Assembly (NCBI RefSeq): GCF_019969725.1
Contig: NZ_JAHXYW010000017.1
Coordinates: 18,019 to 82,018, forward strand
Source of the DNA: Neobacillus bataviensis
Lineage (GTDB): Bacteria; Bacillota; Bacilli; Bacillales_B; DSM-18226
Length of the DNA stretch: 64,000 nucleotides
Direction of reading: 5' to 3'
Part shown: in pieces, positions 8,010 through 15,713 of the stretch
Numbering within the stretch: position 1 is the stretch's first letter
Layout of the letters: every line of letters begins with the position of its first letter
The notes under the pieces: generated by a model
Databases searched by the model: none
Told to the model about the DNA's origin: nothing
What the model saw: the letters and a program-made list of their open reading frames with translations, nothing else
Translations under genes and position numbers: made by a program

Positions 8010-9278
8010 ATGAAAAAGTATTTTTGGATTTTAATTGTGTTAATTTTACTTGTTCCTAATATGGCACATGCTGCACCAATTGAAAACAAAGTCAAAGTTG
8101 CCTTCTATAGAGATGGATTTGTATGGCTTAAAATGAATGGGAAGGAAACAAGAATCACAAAAGAGCCCTCCGAGCATTCCTATCAGCCGCAATGGTCCCA
8201 TGATGGGAAATGGATTTTGTATCAAATTGAGCCTCGGAAAAAGCCAAACTCTAACGCGGATTCGCATTCTGAAATATGGATTTATAATGTCGACACGAAA
8301 AAGCATATTAGAATCACAAATGACGGGACTAATCCAAAATGGTCTCCAGTTGAAAATATTGTTGCCTTCAAAAACGGATGGGTTTTAAACGTCTCGAACC
8401 TTGAACATTTTTATAACATTGCTTTAGGTGTTGGGGATTATAATTGGTATCCGGATGGAAGATCCTTCATTACAGCCTCAAGTGCTTCCTTAAGGCCGGA
8501 TGGATGGACAAATCCGATTCTCTTTAAAATCGGACTCGAAAAGGATTTAGCTAAAATGACAAGCTTTACTAAAAACGTGAAGCAGTTATTTACCATTCCC
8601 AATGAACTAAAAAAAGGAAATGTCAACATGGTAGCGTCTCATCCCTGGGATTTTCATTTTTCCTCTGATGGTTACTGGGTTTCTTTTATTGTTAGTCCCC
8701 CAACTGCCTCATGGGCGATGGACAGCAATATGGTTTGTGTTATTGGGGCTGACGGGCAAAATTTTGCGGTATTAGATGAAACCATAAATGAGGGTAATTC
8801 TCCCAAATGGGCATACTCCCAAAATCTATTAGGATATATTGCCGGCGGCGGAAGAATTGTCTTAGGCTTTAAGAATAAAGATATGAAAATTACCGAAATG
8901 CCTGTCTTTAAATCAACAACTCTTACACCAGCTCATTTTGCAGAGATGGGCTTTACATGGAAGGATGACAATTCACTTTATGTTTCAAGGGTTAAGGAAA
9001 CGGATTGGTCCAATGAGGCAAAGAAAAGACCAGATCCTTCTCTATTTATGATCAAAATAAAAGAACAAACTCAATCCCAAATTACACACCCGCCTAAAGA
9101 TTTCGGTGATTATCAACCTCAATTCATTCCCGAAGCCAACAAATTAACCTGGCTGCGAAAAAGGGATATCGCCGACTTTCATAAGCAGGATTTATGGATT
9201 TCCGATTCCAATGGTCAAAATGAAAAATTGTGGATTAAAAATATTCAGACATATGATTTTTTTGCAGAAAAGAAATAA
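8010..9278 (+). CDS. Exported TolB-like beta-propeller protein
   Basis: A 422-residue secreted protein. Residues 1-22 are a Sec signal peptide with an AHAAP cleavage region. The mature part shows recurring TolB/WD-like blades of the form QPQWSHDGKWILYQI, NPKWSPVENIVAF and PKWAYSQNLLGYI, with final residues WISDSNGQNEKLW, compatible with a six-bladed propeller. Unlike enterobacterial TolB there is no Tol-Pal system in Gram-positives, so it is probably a cell-surface or wall-associated binding protein of unknown partner. GAGGTGAAAGA precedes the ATG; a bidirectional terminator follows. Confidence 0.75.
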   Translation: MKKYFWILIVLILLVPNMAHAAPIENKVKVAFYRDGFVWLKMNGKETRITKEPSEHSYQPQWSHDGKWILYQIEPRKKPNSNADSHSEIWIYNVDTKKHIRITNDGTNPKWSPVENIVAFKNGWVLNVSNLEHFYNIALGVGDYNWYPDGRSFITASSASLRPDGWTNPILFKIGLEKDLAKMTSFTKNVKQLFTIPNELKKGNVNMVASHPWDFHFSSDGYWVSFIVSPPTASWAMDSNMVCVIGADGQNFAVLDETINEGNSPKWAYSQNLLGYIAGGGRIVLGFKNKDMKITEMPVFKSTTLTPAHFAEMGFTWKDDNSLYVSRVKETDWSNEAKKRPDPSLFMIKIKEQTQSQITHPPKDFGDYQPQFIPEANKLTWLRKRDIADFHKQDLWISDSNGQNEKLWIKNIQTYDFFAEKK

Positions 9279-9280
9279 CA

Positions 9281-9304
9281 AAAAGCAGCCAATTGGCTGC
9301 TTTT
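9281..9304. terminator. Bidirectional terminator
   Basis: Perfect stem AAAAGCAGCC / GGCTGCTTTT with an AATT loop between the convergent propeller gene and the pseudouridine synthase gene. Confidence 0.9.
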
Positions 9305-10024
9305 TCACTTTACTTGATAGTCTTTTAATAATTCCACTTCTTCATCCGTTAATTCCCTGTATTCGCCAAGCTCAAGTGTTTCATCCAACGCAAGCGGACC
9401 CATTGAAATCCTTTGCAAGTAGACGACTCTTTTTCCGACCGCTTGGAACATTCTTTTTACCTGATGGAATTTTCCTTCGGTGATGGTCAACTCAATATCT
9501 GAACGAATTCCCGATTTTAAGATTTTCAATTCGCCTGGTTTTGTTTCATAACCGTCATCCAATGTGACTCCTTTGGCAAATGCCTCCACATCTTCCTCCG
9601 TTACTTCCCTGTCAATAATAGCAAAATAGGTTTTGGGAACATGCTTTTTAGGGGAAAGCAATCGATGCGCCAATTGGCCGTCATTTGTAATTAACAGTAA
9701 ACCCTCTGTATCCTTATCCAGCCTGCCTACCGGAAATGGCTCATAGACTTGATCTTCAAGCTCCAATAAATCGATGACTGTTTCACCTTGATTATCCTCC
9801 GTTGCCGATAAAACCCCTGGAGGCTTGTTCATCATTAAATAAATATACTCTTTATATTCAATGACTTCACCGTTTAAGGTGATTGTTTGTGTGTTTGGGT
9901 CAACATGCTGTTTAGCATCCTTCACAATCGCATTGTCCACCTTAACGGCACCGCTTTTTAACAGTTGTTTGACTTCTTTCCGACTCCCGTAGCCGAGATT
10001 AGCCAGCATTTTGTCAATTCTCAA
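9305..10024 (-). CDS. ytzG: RsuA-family rRNA pseudouridine synthase (YtzG)
   Basis: A 239-residue enzyme converting a uridine to pseudouridine in small-subunit rRNA. An S4 RNA-binding domain occupies about residues 1-60 (MRIDKMLANLGYGSRKEVKQ), followed by the catalytic domain with the RsuA/RluB motif PVGRLDKDTEGLLLITNDG, in which the Asp of RLDKDT is the catalytic residue, and the later KFHQVKRMF segment. Its start overlaps the end of ytgP by 11 bases, so the two are co-transcribed, as in B. subtilis. By homology the target is the 16S position modified by RsuA; that is inferred. Confidence 0.9.
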   Translation of the reverse strand: MRIDKMLANLGYGSRKEVKQLLKSGAVKVDNAIVKDAKQHVDPNTQTITLNGEVIEYKEYIYLMMNKPPGVLSATEDNQGETVIDLLELEDQVYEPFPVGRLDKDTEGLLLITNDGQLAHRLLSPKKHVPKTYFAIIDREVTEEDVEAFAKGVTLDDGYETKPGELKILKSGIRSDIELTITEGKFHQVKRMFQAVGKRVVYLQRISMGPLALDETLELGEYRELTDEEVELLKDYQVK

Positions 10025-11651
10025 GGGTTCCCCTCCTTCCTGGTAATTTTAATTTTGTCATTAATCGATCTATCCTATCACCGAATAGGCGTCTCGCAAG
10101 ACCTGATTTTAGCCCCAGGTAAAAATAGATTCCGGCTCCAACACCAGCACTGATTAGGATAATCAAAACAGATTGTACTTTCGAGGCTGGTGAAAGGAAT
10201 AGTAATAATAATTTATACACGATTTCTGTCCCTACCCACATCATTCCCGCAAAGAAAATAATTAACAAGCTTCTCCTCCATACAAGGCGGAATGGATAGC
10301 GAGCGAACAATTTTATAACGATTAAATTAATGATAATCGCTGCGGTATAACCTAAGGTTGTGGCTAAGACGGCTCCTTTTGTTTCCATCATTTTTATCAA
10401 AGGAATATTTAAGGTTAATTTTATTAATAAGCCAACCAGCAGGCTTAAAATAGTATAGCGCTGCTCATTAATTCCCTGTAGAATTGCGGCTGTAACAGAA
10501 TAAAGGGAAAAGAGAATAGCCACTGGAGCATAAACCCTTAATACTCCTGCCCCAAGCAAATCATGCTGATAAAATGCCGTGTACACCGGCTCTGCTAATA
10601 ACGATAACCCAATAGCCGCCGGTAAAGTTAAAAATAATAGAACCTGAAAGGTTTGGTTAAGCTGCCGGTTTAGGCTATTTCTATCTCCTTCAATGAAAGC
10701 CTTTGTTATACTTGGTACAAGTGTTAACGAAAAGGCAGTCGCAAGTGAGACAGGTATGATGACGATTTTATGTGATTCAAAATTCAAAATAGAGAAAAAG
10801 GATTCCGCTAATTTTGGCGCCTTCCCTATTTCGGCCATTGCCTTACTAAAGGTAAATTGATCAATGGCTTGAAATAATGGATTGGCAATCCCCACTAATA
10901 CAAATGGAAAGGCCGAGATAAAGATTTCTTTATAAATTTCTTTAAGAGAGATATCCATTGTTCCTTTATCATGTTGAAGTAACTCGTCTAAATACGGCTT
11001 TCTTTTATACCAATACCAAAATAAAACCAGCAGTCCTCCGATTGCCCCAATAAACGCAGCAAACGTAGCAACACTAACAGCCGTAACCATTTTTCCATTA
11101 AAAATATGCAATACAACATATGCGCCCAGCAGAGTAAATGTAATTCGGACAATTTGCTCTACTACTTGTGAAAGAGCAGATGGCCCCATCGATTGATGAC
11201 CTTGAAAATAGCCGCGGATTAAACTCATAAACGGGACAACGATTAAGGCAAAACTCACTGCACGCATGACGGTTGTAACCTCTGATAAATTCGCCTTTTT
11301 ATCGCCGCTAATGCTCATTTCCGCTAATGTCGGTGAGGCAAAATACATGACTAGGAATGCAAAAAAACCGGTTAATAACATAATCATAAGCCCTGATTTG
11401 AATAATTTCCGGCCGACCGCATATTCCTCAAGGGCATTGTATTTTGAAATAAACTTTGAGACAGCAAGCGGGACGCCTGCGGTTGCGACACTTATAAAAA
11501 TGGTGTATGGAACATAGGAAAATTGATAAAGGGTCGTCCCTGACCGACCGACTATTTGAAAGAATGGAATAACGTAAATTAATCCAAGAATTTTCGATAG
11601 TATTGTTCCAAATGTTAAAATAAATGTTCCTCTTAAAAGCTTAGATTGCAT
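10014..11651 (-). CDS. ytgP: MATE/MviN-like polysaccharide flippase YtgP
   Basis: A 545-residue membrane protein with about fourteen transmembrane helices, essentially the length of B. subtilis YtgP, belonging to the MOP exporter superfamily. It starts LLRGTFILTFGTILSKILGL and carries the family loop SRSGTTLYQ-like VGRSGTTLYQFSYVPYTIF. Family members flip lipid-linked wall or polysaccharide precursors; YtgP (MurJ) has lipid II flippase activity in B. subtilis, overlapping with Amj. GGAAGGGA sets the ATG at 11651; an unsupported open frame extends to 11717. Confidence 0.9.
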   Translation of the reverse strand: MQSKLLRGTFILTFGTILSKILGLIYVIPFFQIVGRSGTTLYQFSYVPYTIFISVATAGVPLAVSKFISKYNALEEYAVGRKLFKSGLMIMLLTGFFAFLVMYFASPTLAEMSISGDKKANLSEVTTVMRAVSFALIVVPFMSLIRGYFQGHQSMGPSALSQVVEQIVRITFTLLGAYVVLHIFNGKMVTAVSVATFAAFIGAIGGLLVLFWYWYKRKPYLDELLQHDKGTMDISLKEIYKEIFISAFPFVLVGIANPLFQAIDQFTFSKAMAEIGKAPKLAESFFSILNFESHKIVIIPVSLATAFSLTLVPSITKAFIEGDRNSLNRQLNQTFQVLLFLTLPAAIGLSLLAEPVYTAFYQHDLLGAGVLRVYAPVAILFSLYSVTAAILQGINEQRYTILSLLVGLLIKLTLNIPLIKMMETKGAVLATTLGYTAAIIINLIVIKLFARYPFRLVWRRSLLIIFFAGMMWVGTEIVYKLLLLFLSPASKVQSVLIILISAGVGAGIYFYLGLKSGLARRLFGDRIDRLMTKLKLPGRRGTLEN

Positions 11652-11844
11652 AGAATCCCTTCCTACCCGAAGAAATACGTGCGCACCTTCACATAAAAAA
11701 TTCGACTTTTTTTGCACACTATTAGTAGTTTACAACTCTTTTCCCTCTGATGCTACTAACAACCAAGTTAAATTTGTGAAAAATCGTTTATTTTCACCAT
11801 GAAATGTTTATAATGAGGTGAATCTATTTAAAGTTGGTGCAAAT

Positions 11845-13107
11845 ATGGAATTTGATGTCATTGTCATTGGCGGCGGCCCTTCTGGTTTAATGGCAGCCAT
11901 TGCTGCGGGTGAAAAAGGGGCTAAGGTGCTGTTAATTGATAAAGGGGACAAGCTTGGAAGAAAGCTGGCGATTTCCGGCGGCGGACGTTGTAATGTAACC
12001 AATCGCCTGCCCGTAGAAGAAATTATTAAGCACTTGCCTGGTAACGGCAAGTTTTTGTATAGTGCTTTCTCTATTTTCAATAATGAAGATATTATTAAGT
12101 TCTTTGAGGGATTAGGAATCGCATTAAAGGAAGAAGATCATGGGCGGATGTTCCCAATATCTGATAAAGCACAGTCTGTCGTTGATGCTTTATTAACTCA
12201 ATTGGAAAAGCTTCGGGTGAAGGTATTTAAAAATAGCCCTGTAGCAGATGTTTTGTATGAAAATGGTCATGTTTCAGGAGTAATGTTAAGGGACGGACAA
12301 AAAATTGGGGCAAAATCCATTGTCATTGCCGTTGGAGGCAAGTCTGTTCCTCATACAGGATCAACTGGAGATGGCTATGCCTGGGCGGAAAAAGCAGGTC
12401 ATACGGTTACAGAACTGTTTCCAACGGAGGTTCCGGTCACGTCAAGTGAACCATTTATTCGAGATAAATCGCTGCAAGGTCTTTCTTTAAGAGATATTGA
12501 CCTAAGTGTGTTAAATCCAAAAGGGAGGCCGCTTATTTCTCACCGGATGGATATGATTTTTACCCATTTTGGAATCAGCGGTCCAGCGGTACTCCGCTGC
12601 AGTCAGTTCGTTGTGAAAGCATTGAAAAAGTGGAATCTGAAAGATGTAACGATGAGCCTTGATGCTCTTCCTGATAAAAAAGAAGAGGAACTATTTCAAG
12701 AAATTGTGAAGCTTGTAAAAACGGAACCTAAGAAAAGTATCAAGAACACTTTGAAAGGACTGCTTCCAGAACGATATCTACTTTTTCTATTAGAGCAAAA
12801 TGGAATTGATGCCACGGAACAAGGCGGCACGATTTCCAATGAAAAATTCCGCAGTTTTGCAAAAAGCTGCAAACAATTTATGATTAAAGTTAATGGAACC
12901 CTTCCTTTGGAAAAAGCTTTTGTAACGGGCGGCGGGGTTTCCGTAAAAGAAATCGAACCGCAGACAATGGGGTCAAAATTCACAAGTGGCCTTTATTTTT
13001 GCGGTGAAATACTAGATATTCATGGTTACACTGGCGGATATAATATCACCTCTGCTCTTGTAACGGGAAGATTGGCTGGAACCAATGCTGCATTGGATAC
13101 AAGATAA
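11845..13107 (+). CDS. BaiN/HI0933-family FAD-dependent oxidoreductase (YtfP)
   Basis: A 420-residue flavoprotein of the HI0933/BaiN family, like B. subtilis YtfP. The N-terminal dinucleotide-binding motif is [18 protein letters not shown], followed by the family signature [18 protein letters not shown], and the C-terminal FAD-contacting [19 protein letters not shown]. The physiological substrate is not established for the Bacillus proteins. The start is uncertain: ATG 11845 matches the relatives but has only a weak GGTG site, while GTG 11818 has none. An interspersed repeat begins at the base after the stop codon. Confidence 0.85.
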   Translation: MEFDVIVIGGGPSGLMAAIAAGEKGAKVLLIDKGDKLGRKLAISGGGRCNVTNRLPVEEIIKHLPGNGKFLYSAFSIFNNEDIIKFFEGLGIALKEEDHGRMFPISDKAQSVVDALLTQLEKLRVKVFKNSPVADVLYENGHVSGVMLRDGQKIGAKSIVIAVGGKSVPHTGSTGDGYAWAEKAGHTVTELFPTEVPVTSSEPFIRDKSLQGLSLRDIDLSVLNPKGRPLISHRMDMIFTHFGISGPAVLRCSQFVVKALKKWNLKDVTMSLDALPDKKEEELFQEIVKLVKTEPKKSIKNTLKGLLPERYLLFLLEQNGIDATEQGGTISNEKFRSFAKSCKQFMIKVNGTLPLEKAFVTGGGVSVKEIEPQTMGSKFTSGLYFCGEILDIHGYTGGYNITSALVTGRLAGTNAALDTR

Positions 13108-13163
13108 GCGCCTTGACCAGCCCCGAATAGCAACCTCGAGGGGTTAGGCGCTGGAGCTGGACA
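13108..13163. repeat. Interspersed Bacillus-type repeat, short copy
   Basis: A 56-bp imperfect inverted repeat. The left end reads GCGCCTTGACCAGCCCCGA, the right end GGGGTTAGGCGCTGGAGCTGG. The same two ends recur at 18152-18271 around a longer centre and, reduced, at 45517-45550. It begins one base after the stop codon of the flavoprotein gene. Confidence 0.75.
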
Positions 13164-13193
13164 ATTCTCGAAGTCGAAATTTATTCTTTCAAT

Positions 13194-13225
13194 TAAAAAA
13201 GGCCTGATGTTAATAATCAGGCCTT
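13194..13225 (-). terminator. Terminator of cse60
   Basis: Stem AAGGCCTGAT / ATCAGGCCTT with a short loop. The T-run (six) follows on the minus strand. The hairpin overlaps the cse60 stop codon and may also stop the convergent flavoprotein transcript. Confidence 0.75.
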
Positions 13226-13402
13226 ATATATAATCATCGCTGAAAAACAATAAATTTGTTCTTCCTCTTCTTCTTCTGTCATCGCTGCCACATTATATTT
13301 AATATCTAATAGACTCTTTTCATCCAACCCTCGTAAAAAATGATTCATTTCCTTTTCTAAATCCTTTTCATGCTCGCGATCAAACAATTTGACCTGTATC
13401 AT
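13217..13402 (-). CDS. cse60: Sporulation protein Cse60
   Basis: A 61-residue acidic protein: MIQVKLFDREHEKDLEKEMN at the start and the characteristic acidic run followed by EQIYCFSAMIIYKA at the end. This matches the Cse60 family, a small protein made in the mother cell under sigma-E in B. subtilis. Its molecular role is not known. AAGGGAGAG precedes the ATG. It is monocistronic and convergent with the flavoprotein gene. Confidence 0.85.
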   Translation of the reverse strand: MIQVKLFDREHEKDLEKEMNHFLRGLDEKSLLDIKYNVAAMTEEEEEEQIYCFSAMIIYKA

Positions 13403-13473
13403 GGTACTCTCCCTTTCTTTTTTCTACCATTATCACCATTTTTCTGAATTTTAAAATTAATCTCTTAAAAAAG

Positions 13474-13492
13474 TTAAGTTTATTTTAAGTTT
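13474..13492 (+). promoter_or_regulatory. Direct repeat with 11-bp spacing upstream of the flavin operon
   Basis: TTAAGTTT occurs at 13474-13481 and again at 13485-13492, an exact 11-bp step. Such one-turn direct repeats are the usual binding format of OmpR/PhoB-type response regulators. It lies about 57 bases before the first gene. The binding protein is unknown. Confidence 0.4.
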
Positions 13493-13548
13493 GAGCTTGT
13501 AAATTATTTTCTAGAAAGACATTTTCAAGCTTGAAAGGAGATTTGGCA

Positions 13549-13917
13549 ATGGATAAAAAACAAAAAATCTCTTGGGGAGTCAGCTTTGGCGGCCTGGCAT
13601 TAGTCGCTGGGATGGTCTCTTATCTTGGATTATCCAATGGATTTAACACTAATAATAAAGTTGCCATCAATCAGGGACAATCCTCTAACAATAATTCTAA
13701 TCAGCAGACTCAGGACAATTCTGATTTCGGGCAGCAACCAGAACAAGGCAGTTCGTGGGGAGGAGATAGTCAATTTAATCAAAACGATCAAGGGACTGTT
13801 GATAATTTTGACAGCAATCAATTTGGCAATAGCAGCGGGCAAGATCAATTCTCAAATGAAGGCGGTCATGGTTTTGGACATCATGGCGGGTTTGATACAA
13901 CAACGGGTGGAACCTAA
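13549..13917 (+). CDS. Short membrane-anchored Asn/Gln/Gly-rich protein with C-terminal flavinylation-like motif
   Basis: A 122-residue protein. Residues 1-7 are charged, about 9-30 form one hydrophobic segment (anchor or uncleaved signal), and the rest is a low-complexity Asn/Gln/Ser/Gly/Asp chain with a Gly/His-rich end (GHGFGHHGG). The last seven residues, DTTTGGT, fit the ApbE acceptor pattern D-x-x-[ST]-G-A-T except for Gly in place of Ala, and the final Thr would be the FMN site. The next gene, overlapping its stop (TAATG), is an ApbE transferase and the third a heme membrane protein. I infer an extracytoplasmic flavin carrier. No FMN_bind domain is present. GAAAGGAG sets the ATG at 13549. 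Confidence 0.7.
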   Translation: MDKKQKISWGVSFGGLALVAGMVSYLGLSNGFNTNNKVAINQGQSSNNNSNQQTQDNSDFGQQPEQGSSWGGDSQFNQNDQGTVDNFDSNQFGNSSGQDQFSNEGGHGFGHHGGFDTTTGGT

Positions 13918-14804
13918 TGTATAACTATCAATTTAACTCTATGAGTACAATCGTAAAGATTTCAATTAGCCGCGAGCTGTTTGCGAATGATTTGATACCG
14001 GTTCATAAATTGTTTGAAGGTGTAGAGGATACCTGCAGCCGTTTCAAAAAGGATAGTGAACTTTCGCTCCTTAACCAGCAAATTGGAAAAGAGACTGCTA
14101 TTTCGGCAGACATGTTTTCAATATTGACAACGGCTGAGAGCTTTTATAAAGAAACGGATGGAATTTTTAATCCAGGTGTTTTAACAGCTCTTGAAAGCAG
14201 CGGTTATTCTAAATCTATTGAATCCATTAGAGGGCAAAAGCTAGAAATAGCTTCCCCCTCAGCGATTGCTGCTATAAACCCTTTTACTTTAAATGAGAAT
14301 TTGCAGTCGGTTATTCTTCATACCAAAATCGACCTTGGAGGGATTGCCAAGGGCTGGGTCATTGACAAGGCTTCAAAGCTTTTTGAAAAAATGGGATTTG
14401 GGTTTATCAATGTTGGCGGGGATATTCGCATTTTTGGTTCCCTGCCACGGCAATTGAACATTGGAATTGAGAATCCATTTGAAAATACAAAAATCATTTC
14501 TTCGATCCAGGTAAAAGATGGGGCGCTGGCAACGTCTACTTCCATGAAAAGAAAGTGGAACCTAAATGGTAAACAAGCACATCACTTAATAGATTCACGT
14601 ACCGGAAAACCTTCTAAAAGTGGGATTGTATCGGCAACAGTTACGGCTCCAACTGCCCTGGAAGCTGATGTTTGGGCCAAAACAGCCCTATTATTAGGTA
14701 AAGAAACAGGAAAAGAATGGTTAATAAAAAAAGGGTGCTTAGCCGTTTTGATTAATAAAGACGGAGAGATTTGGGAAGTAGGCGTACAGAATGGAAATCT
14801 TTGA
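13917..14804 (+). CDS. apbE: ApbE-family FAD:protein FMN transferase
   Basis: A 295-residue flavin transferase, which covalently attaches FMN from FAD to a threonine of a partner protein. Visible family blocks are YKETDGIFNPGV, IDLGGIAKGWVIDKA, INVGGDIRIFG and HHLIDSRTGKPSKSGI followed by ALEADVWAKTALLLG, whose Asp/Thr contribute to the metal site. Most ApbE proteins of Gram-positives are lipoproteins; here the chain begins MYNYQFNSMSTIVKIS, with no signal peptide or lipobox, so it looks cytoplasmic. Its ATG overlaps the stop of the candidate acceptor gene and its end overlaps the next gene by 14 bases, giving a tight operon. Confidence 0.88.
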   Translation: MYNYQFNSMSTIVKISISRELFANDLIPVHKLFEGVEDTCSRFKKDSELSLLNQQIGKETAISADMFSILTTAESFYKETDGIFNPGVLTALESSGYSKSIESIRGQKLEIASPSAIAAINPFTLNENLQSVILHTKIDLGGIAKGWVIDKASKLFEKMGFGFINVGGDIRIFGSLPRQLNIGIENPFENTKIISSIQVKDGALATSTSMKRKWNLNGKQAHHLIDSRTGKPSKSGIVSATVTAPTALEADVWAKTALLLGKETGKEWLIKKGCLAVLINKDGEIWEVGVQNGNL

Positions 14805-15318
14805 ATGGTATATGATTAGAGCGACGGGTACAGTGGCCTACCTATTATTATACTTATCGGTGCTCATTGGACTTTACACTCAAGTTCAAAAAAAGCGCAA
14901 ACGTAATGTAGCTGTTCCGTTGGTTTTGCATGAATCGCTTGCGAATTGGGCGTTGTTTCTTACCCTAGGCCATGTTGGTTTCTTGTTGATTGATACTTAT
15001 ATATCTTTTAATTGGGTTGAAGTATTGATTCCTTTTAATACTGACTATAAGCCGCAGCCAATGGCCTTGGGAATTTTCTCCTTATATTTCTTGATCATGA
15101 CAATCGTCACCTCAAAAATGAGGAAAAAAATTGGCTATCAGCAATGGCGGAAATTACATGCCCTTAATCCGATTCTATATTTATTCGTTACGATTCACGG
15201 CCTTTTTATTGGAACGGATTTTCAGGCAGTGGTGATTGTAGCTGTTAATATTATTCCTACTATACTTATAGTTTTCATGAAGCAAAAGAGTAAACCAAAA
15301 CTTGAGGTCTCTCCATAA
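14791..15318 (+). CDS. Ferric-reductase-like heme membrane protein
   Basis: A 175-residue integral membrane protein with five or so hydrophobic segments, resembling the ferric reductase-like / YedZ (MsrQ) transmembrane domain. Conserved-looking histidines occur in LVLHESLANW, TLGHVGFLL, WRKLHALNPIL and TIHGLF, spaced as in bis-histidine b-heme proteins. No NAD or FAD domain follows, so electrons must come from quinol or another partner. Placed last in the operon with ApbE and the short acceptor candidate, it probably passes electrons across the membrane to the flavinylated protein (inference). Confidence 0.8.
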   Translation: MEIFEWYMIRATGTVAYLLLYLSVLIGLYTQVQKKRKRNVAVPLVLHESLANWALFLTLGHVGFLLIDTYISFNWVEVLIPFNTDYKPQPMALGIFSLYFLIMTIVTSKMRKKIGYQQWRKLHALNPILYLFVTIHGLFIGTDFQAVVIVAVNIIPTILIVFMKQKSKPKLEVSP

Positions 15319-15325
15319 AGGCAAA

Positions 15326-15359
15326 TAAAAACCGATTCCAAATGGAATCGGTTATTTTG
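15326..15359. terminator. Terminator of the flavin operon
   Basis: Stem ACCGATTCC / GGAATCGGT with an AAAT loop then TATTTTGT. The A-rich left flank lets it act on the minus strand too, for the rhodanese gene. Confidence 0.75.
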
Positions 15360-15657
15360 TTTCACCTGTCCAGCTCAGCATTCCGCCAACCATATTGCGG
15401 ACTTTGTAGCCCTGGTCTTGCAGATAATGGCAAACATTCCCGCTGCGGCCGCTTGAGCGGCAGATAAAAATATATTCTTTATCCTTGTCAAAATAATCGA
15501 GGTTGGCAGGTATGTCTCCCATGCGAATATGCTTTGCACCTGGAATCATTCCAGAAGCAACCTCTTCATCTTCTCTTACATCGACAAGCTCTAGTTTTTC
15601 CCCAGCTTCTAGCTTCTTCTGTAATTCCTCAGGTGTAATTGTTTGAATTTCTTCCAT
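15352..15657 (-). CDS. ytwF: Single-domain rhodanese (YtwF)
   Basis: A 101-residue sulfurtransferase-type domain. The active-site loop CRSSGRSGN carries the catalytic Cys, and the ELVDVREDEEVASGMIPGA segment is the CH2A-like rhodanese start. It is the same size as B. subtilis YtwF. Single rhodaneses carry persulfide sulfur; the acceptor is unknown here. I start at ATG 15657 because AAAGGA is then eight bases away, whereas the upstream ATG at 15666 would abut that site. It lies 57 bases after leuS on the same strand and could be co-transcribed. Confidence 0.85.
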   Translation of the reverse strand: MEEIQTITPEELQKKLEAGEKLELVDVREDEEVASGMIPGAKHIRMGDIPANLDYFDKDKEYIFICRSSGRSGNVCHYLQDQGYKVRNMVGGMLSWTGETK

Positions 15658-15713
15658 CCCACTCATCCTTTCAGAAAAACATCCCCCCTAAAGAAGGAGG
15701 ATGCTTAAAAGTA

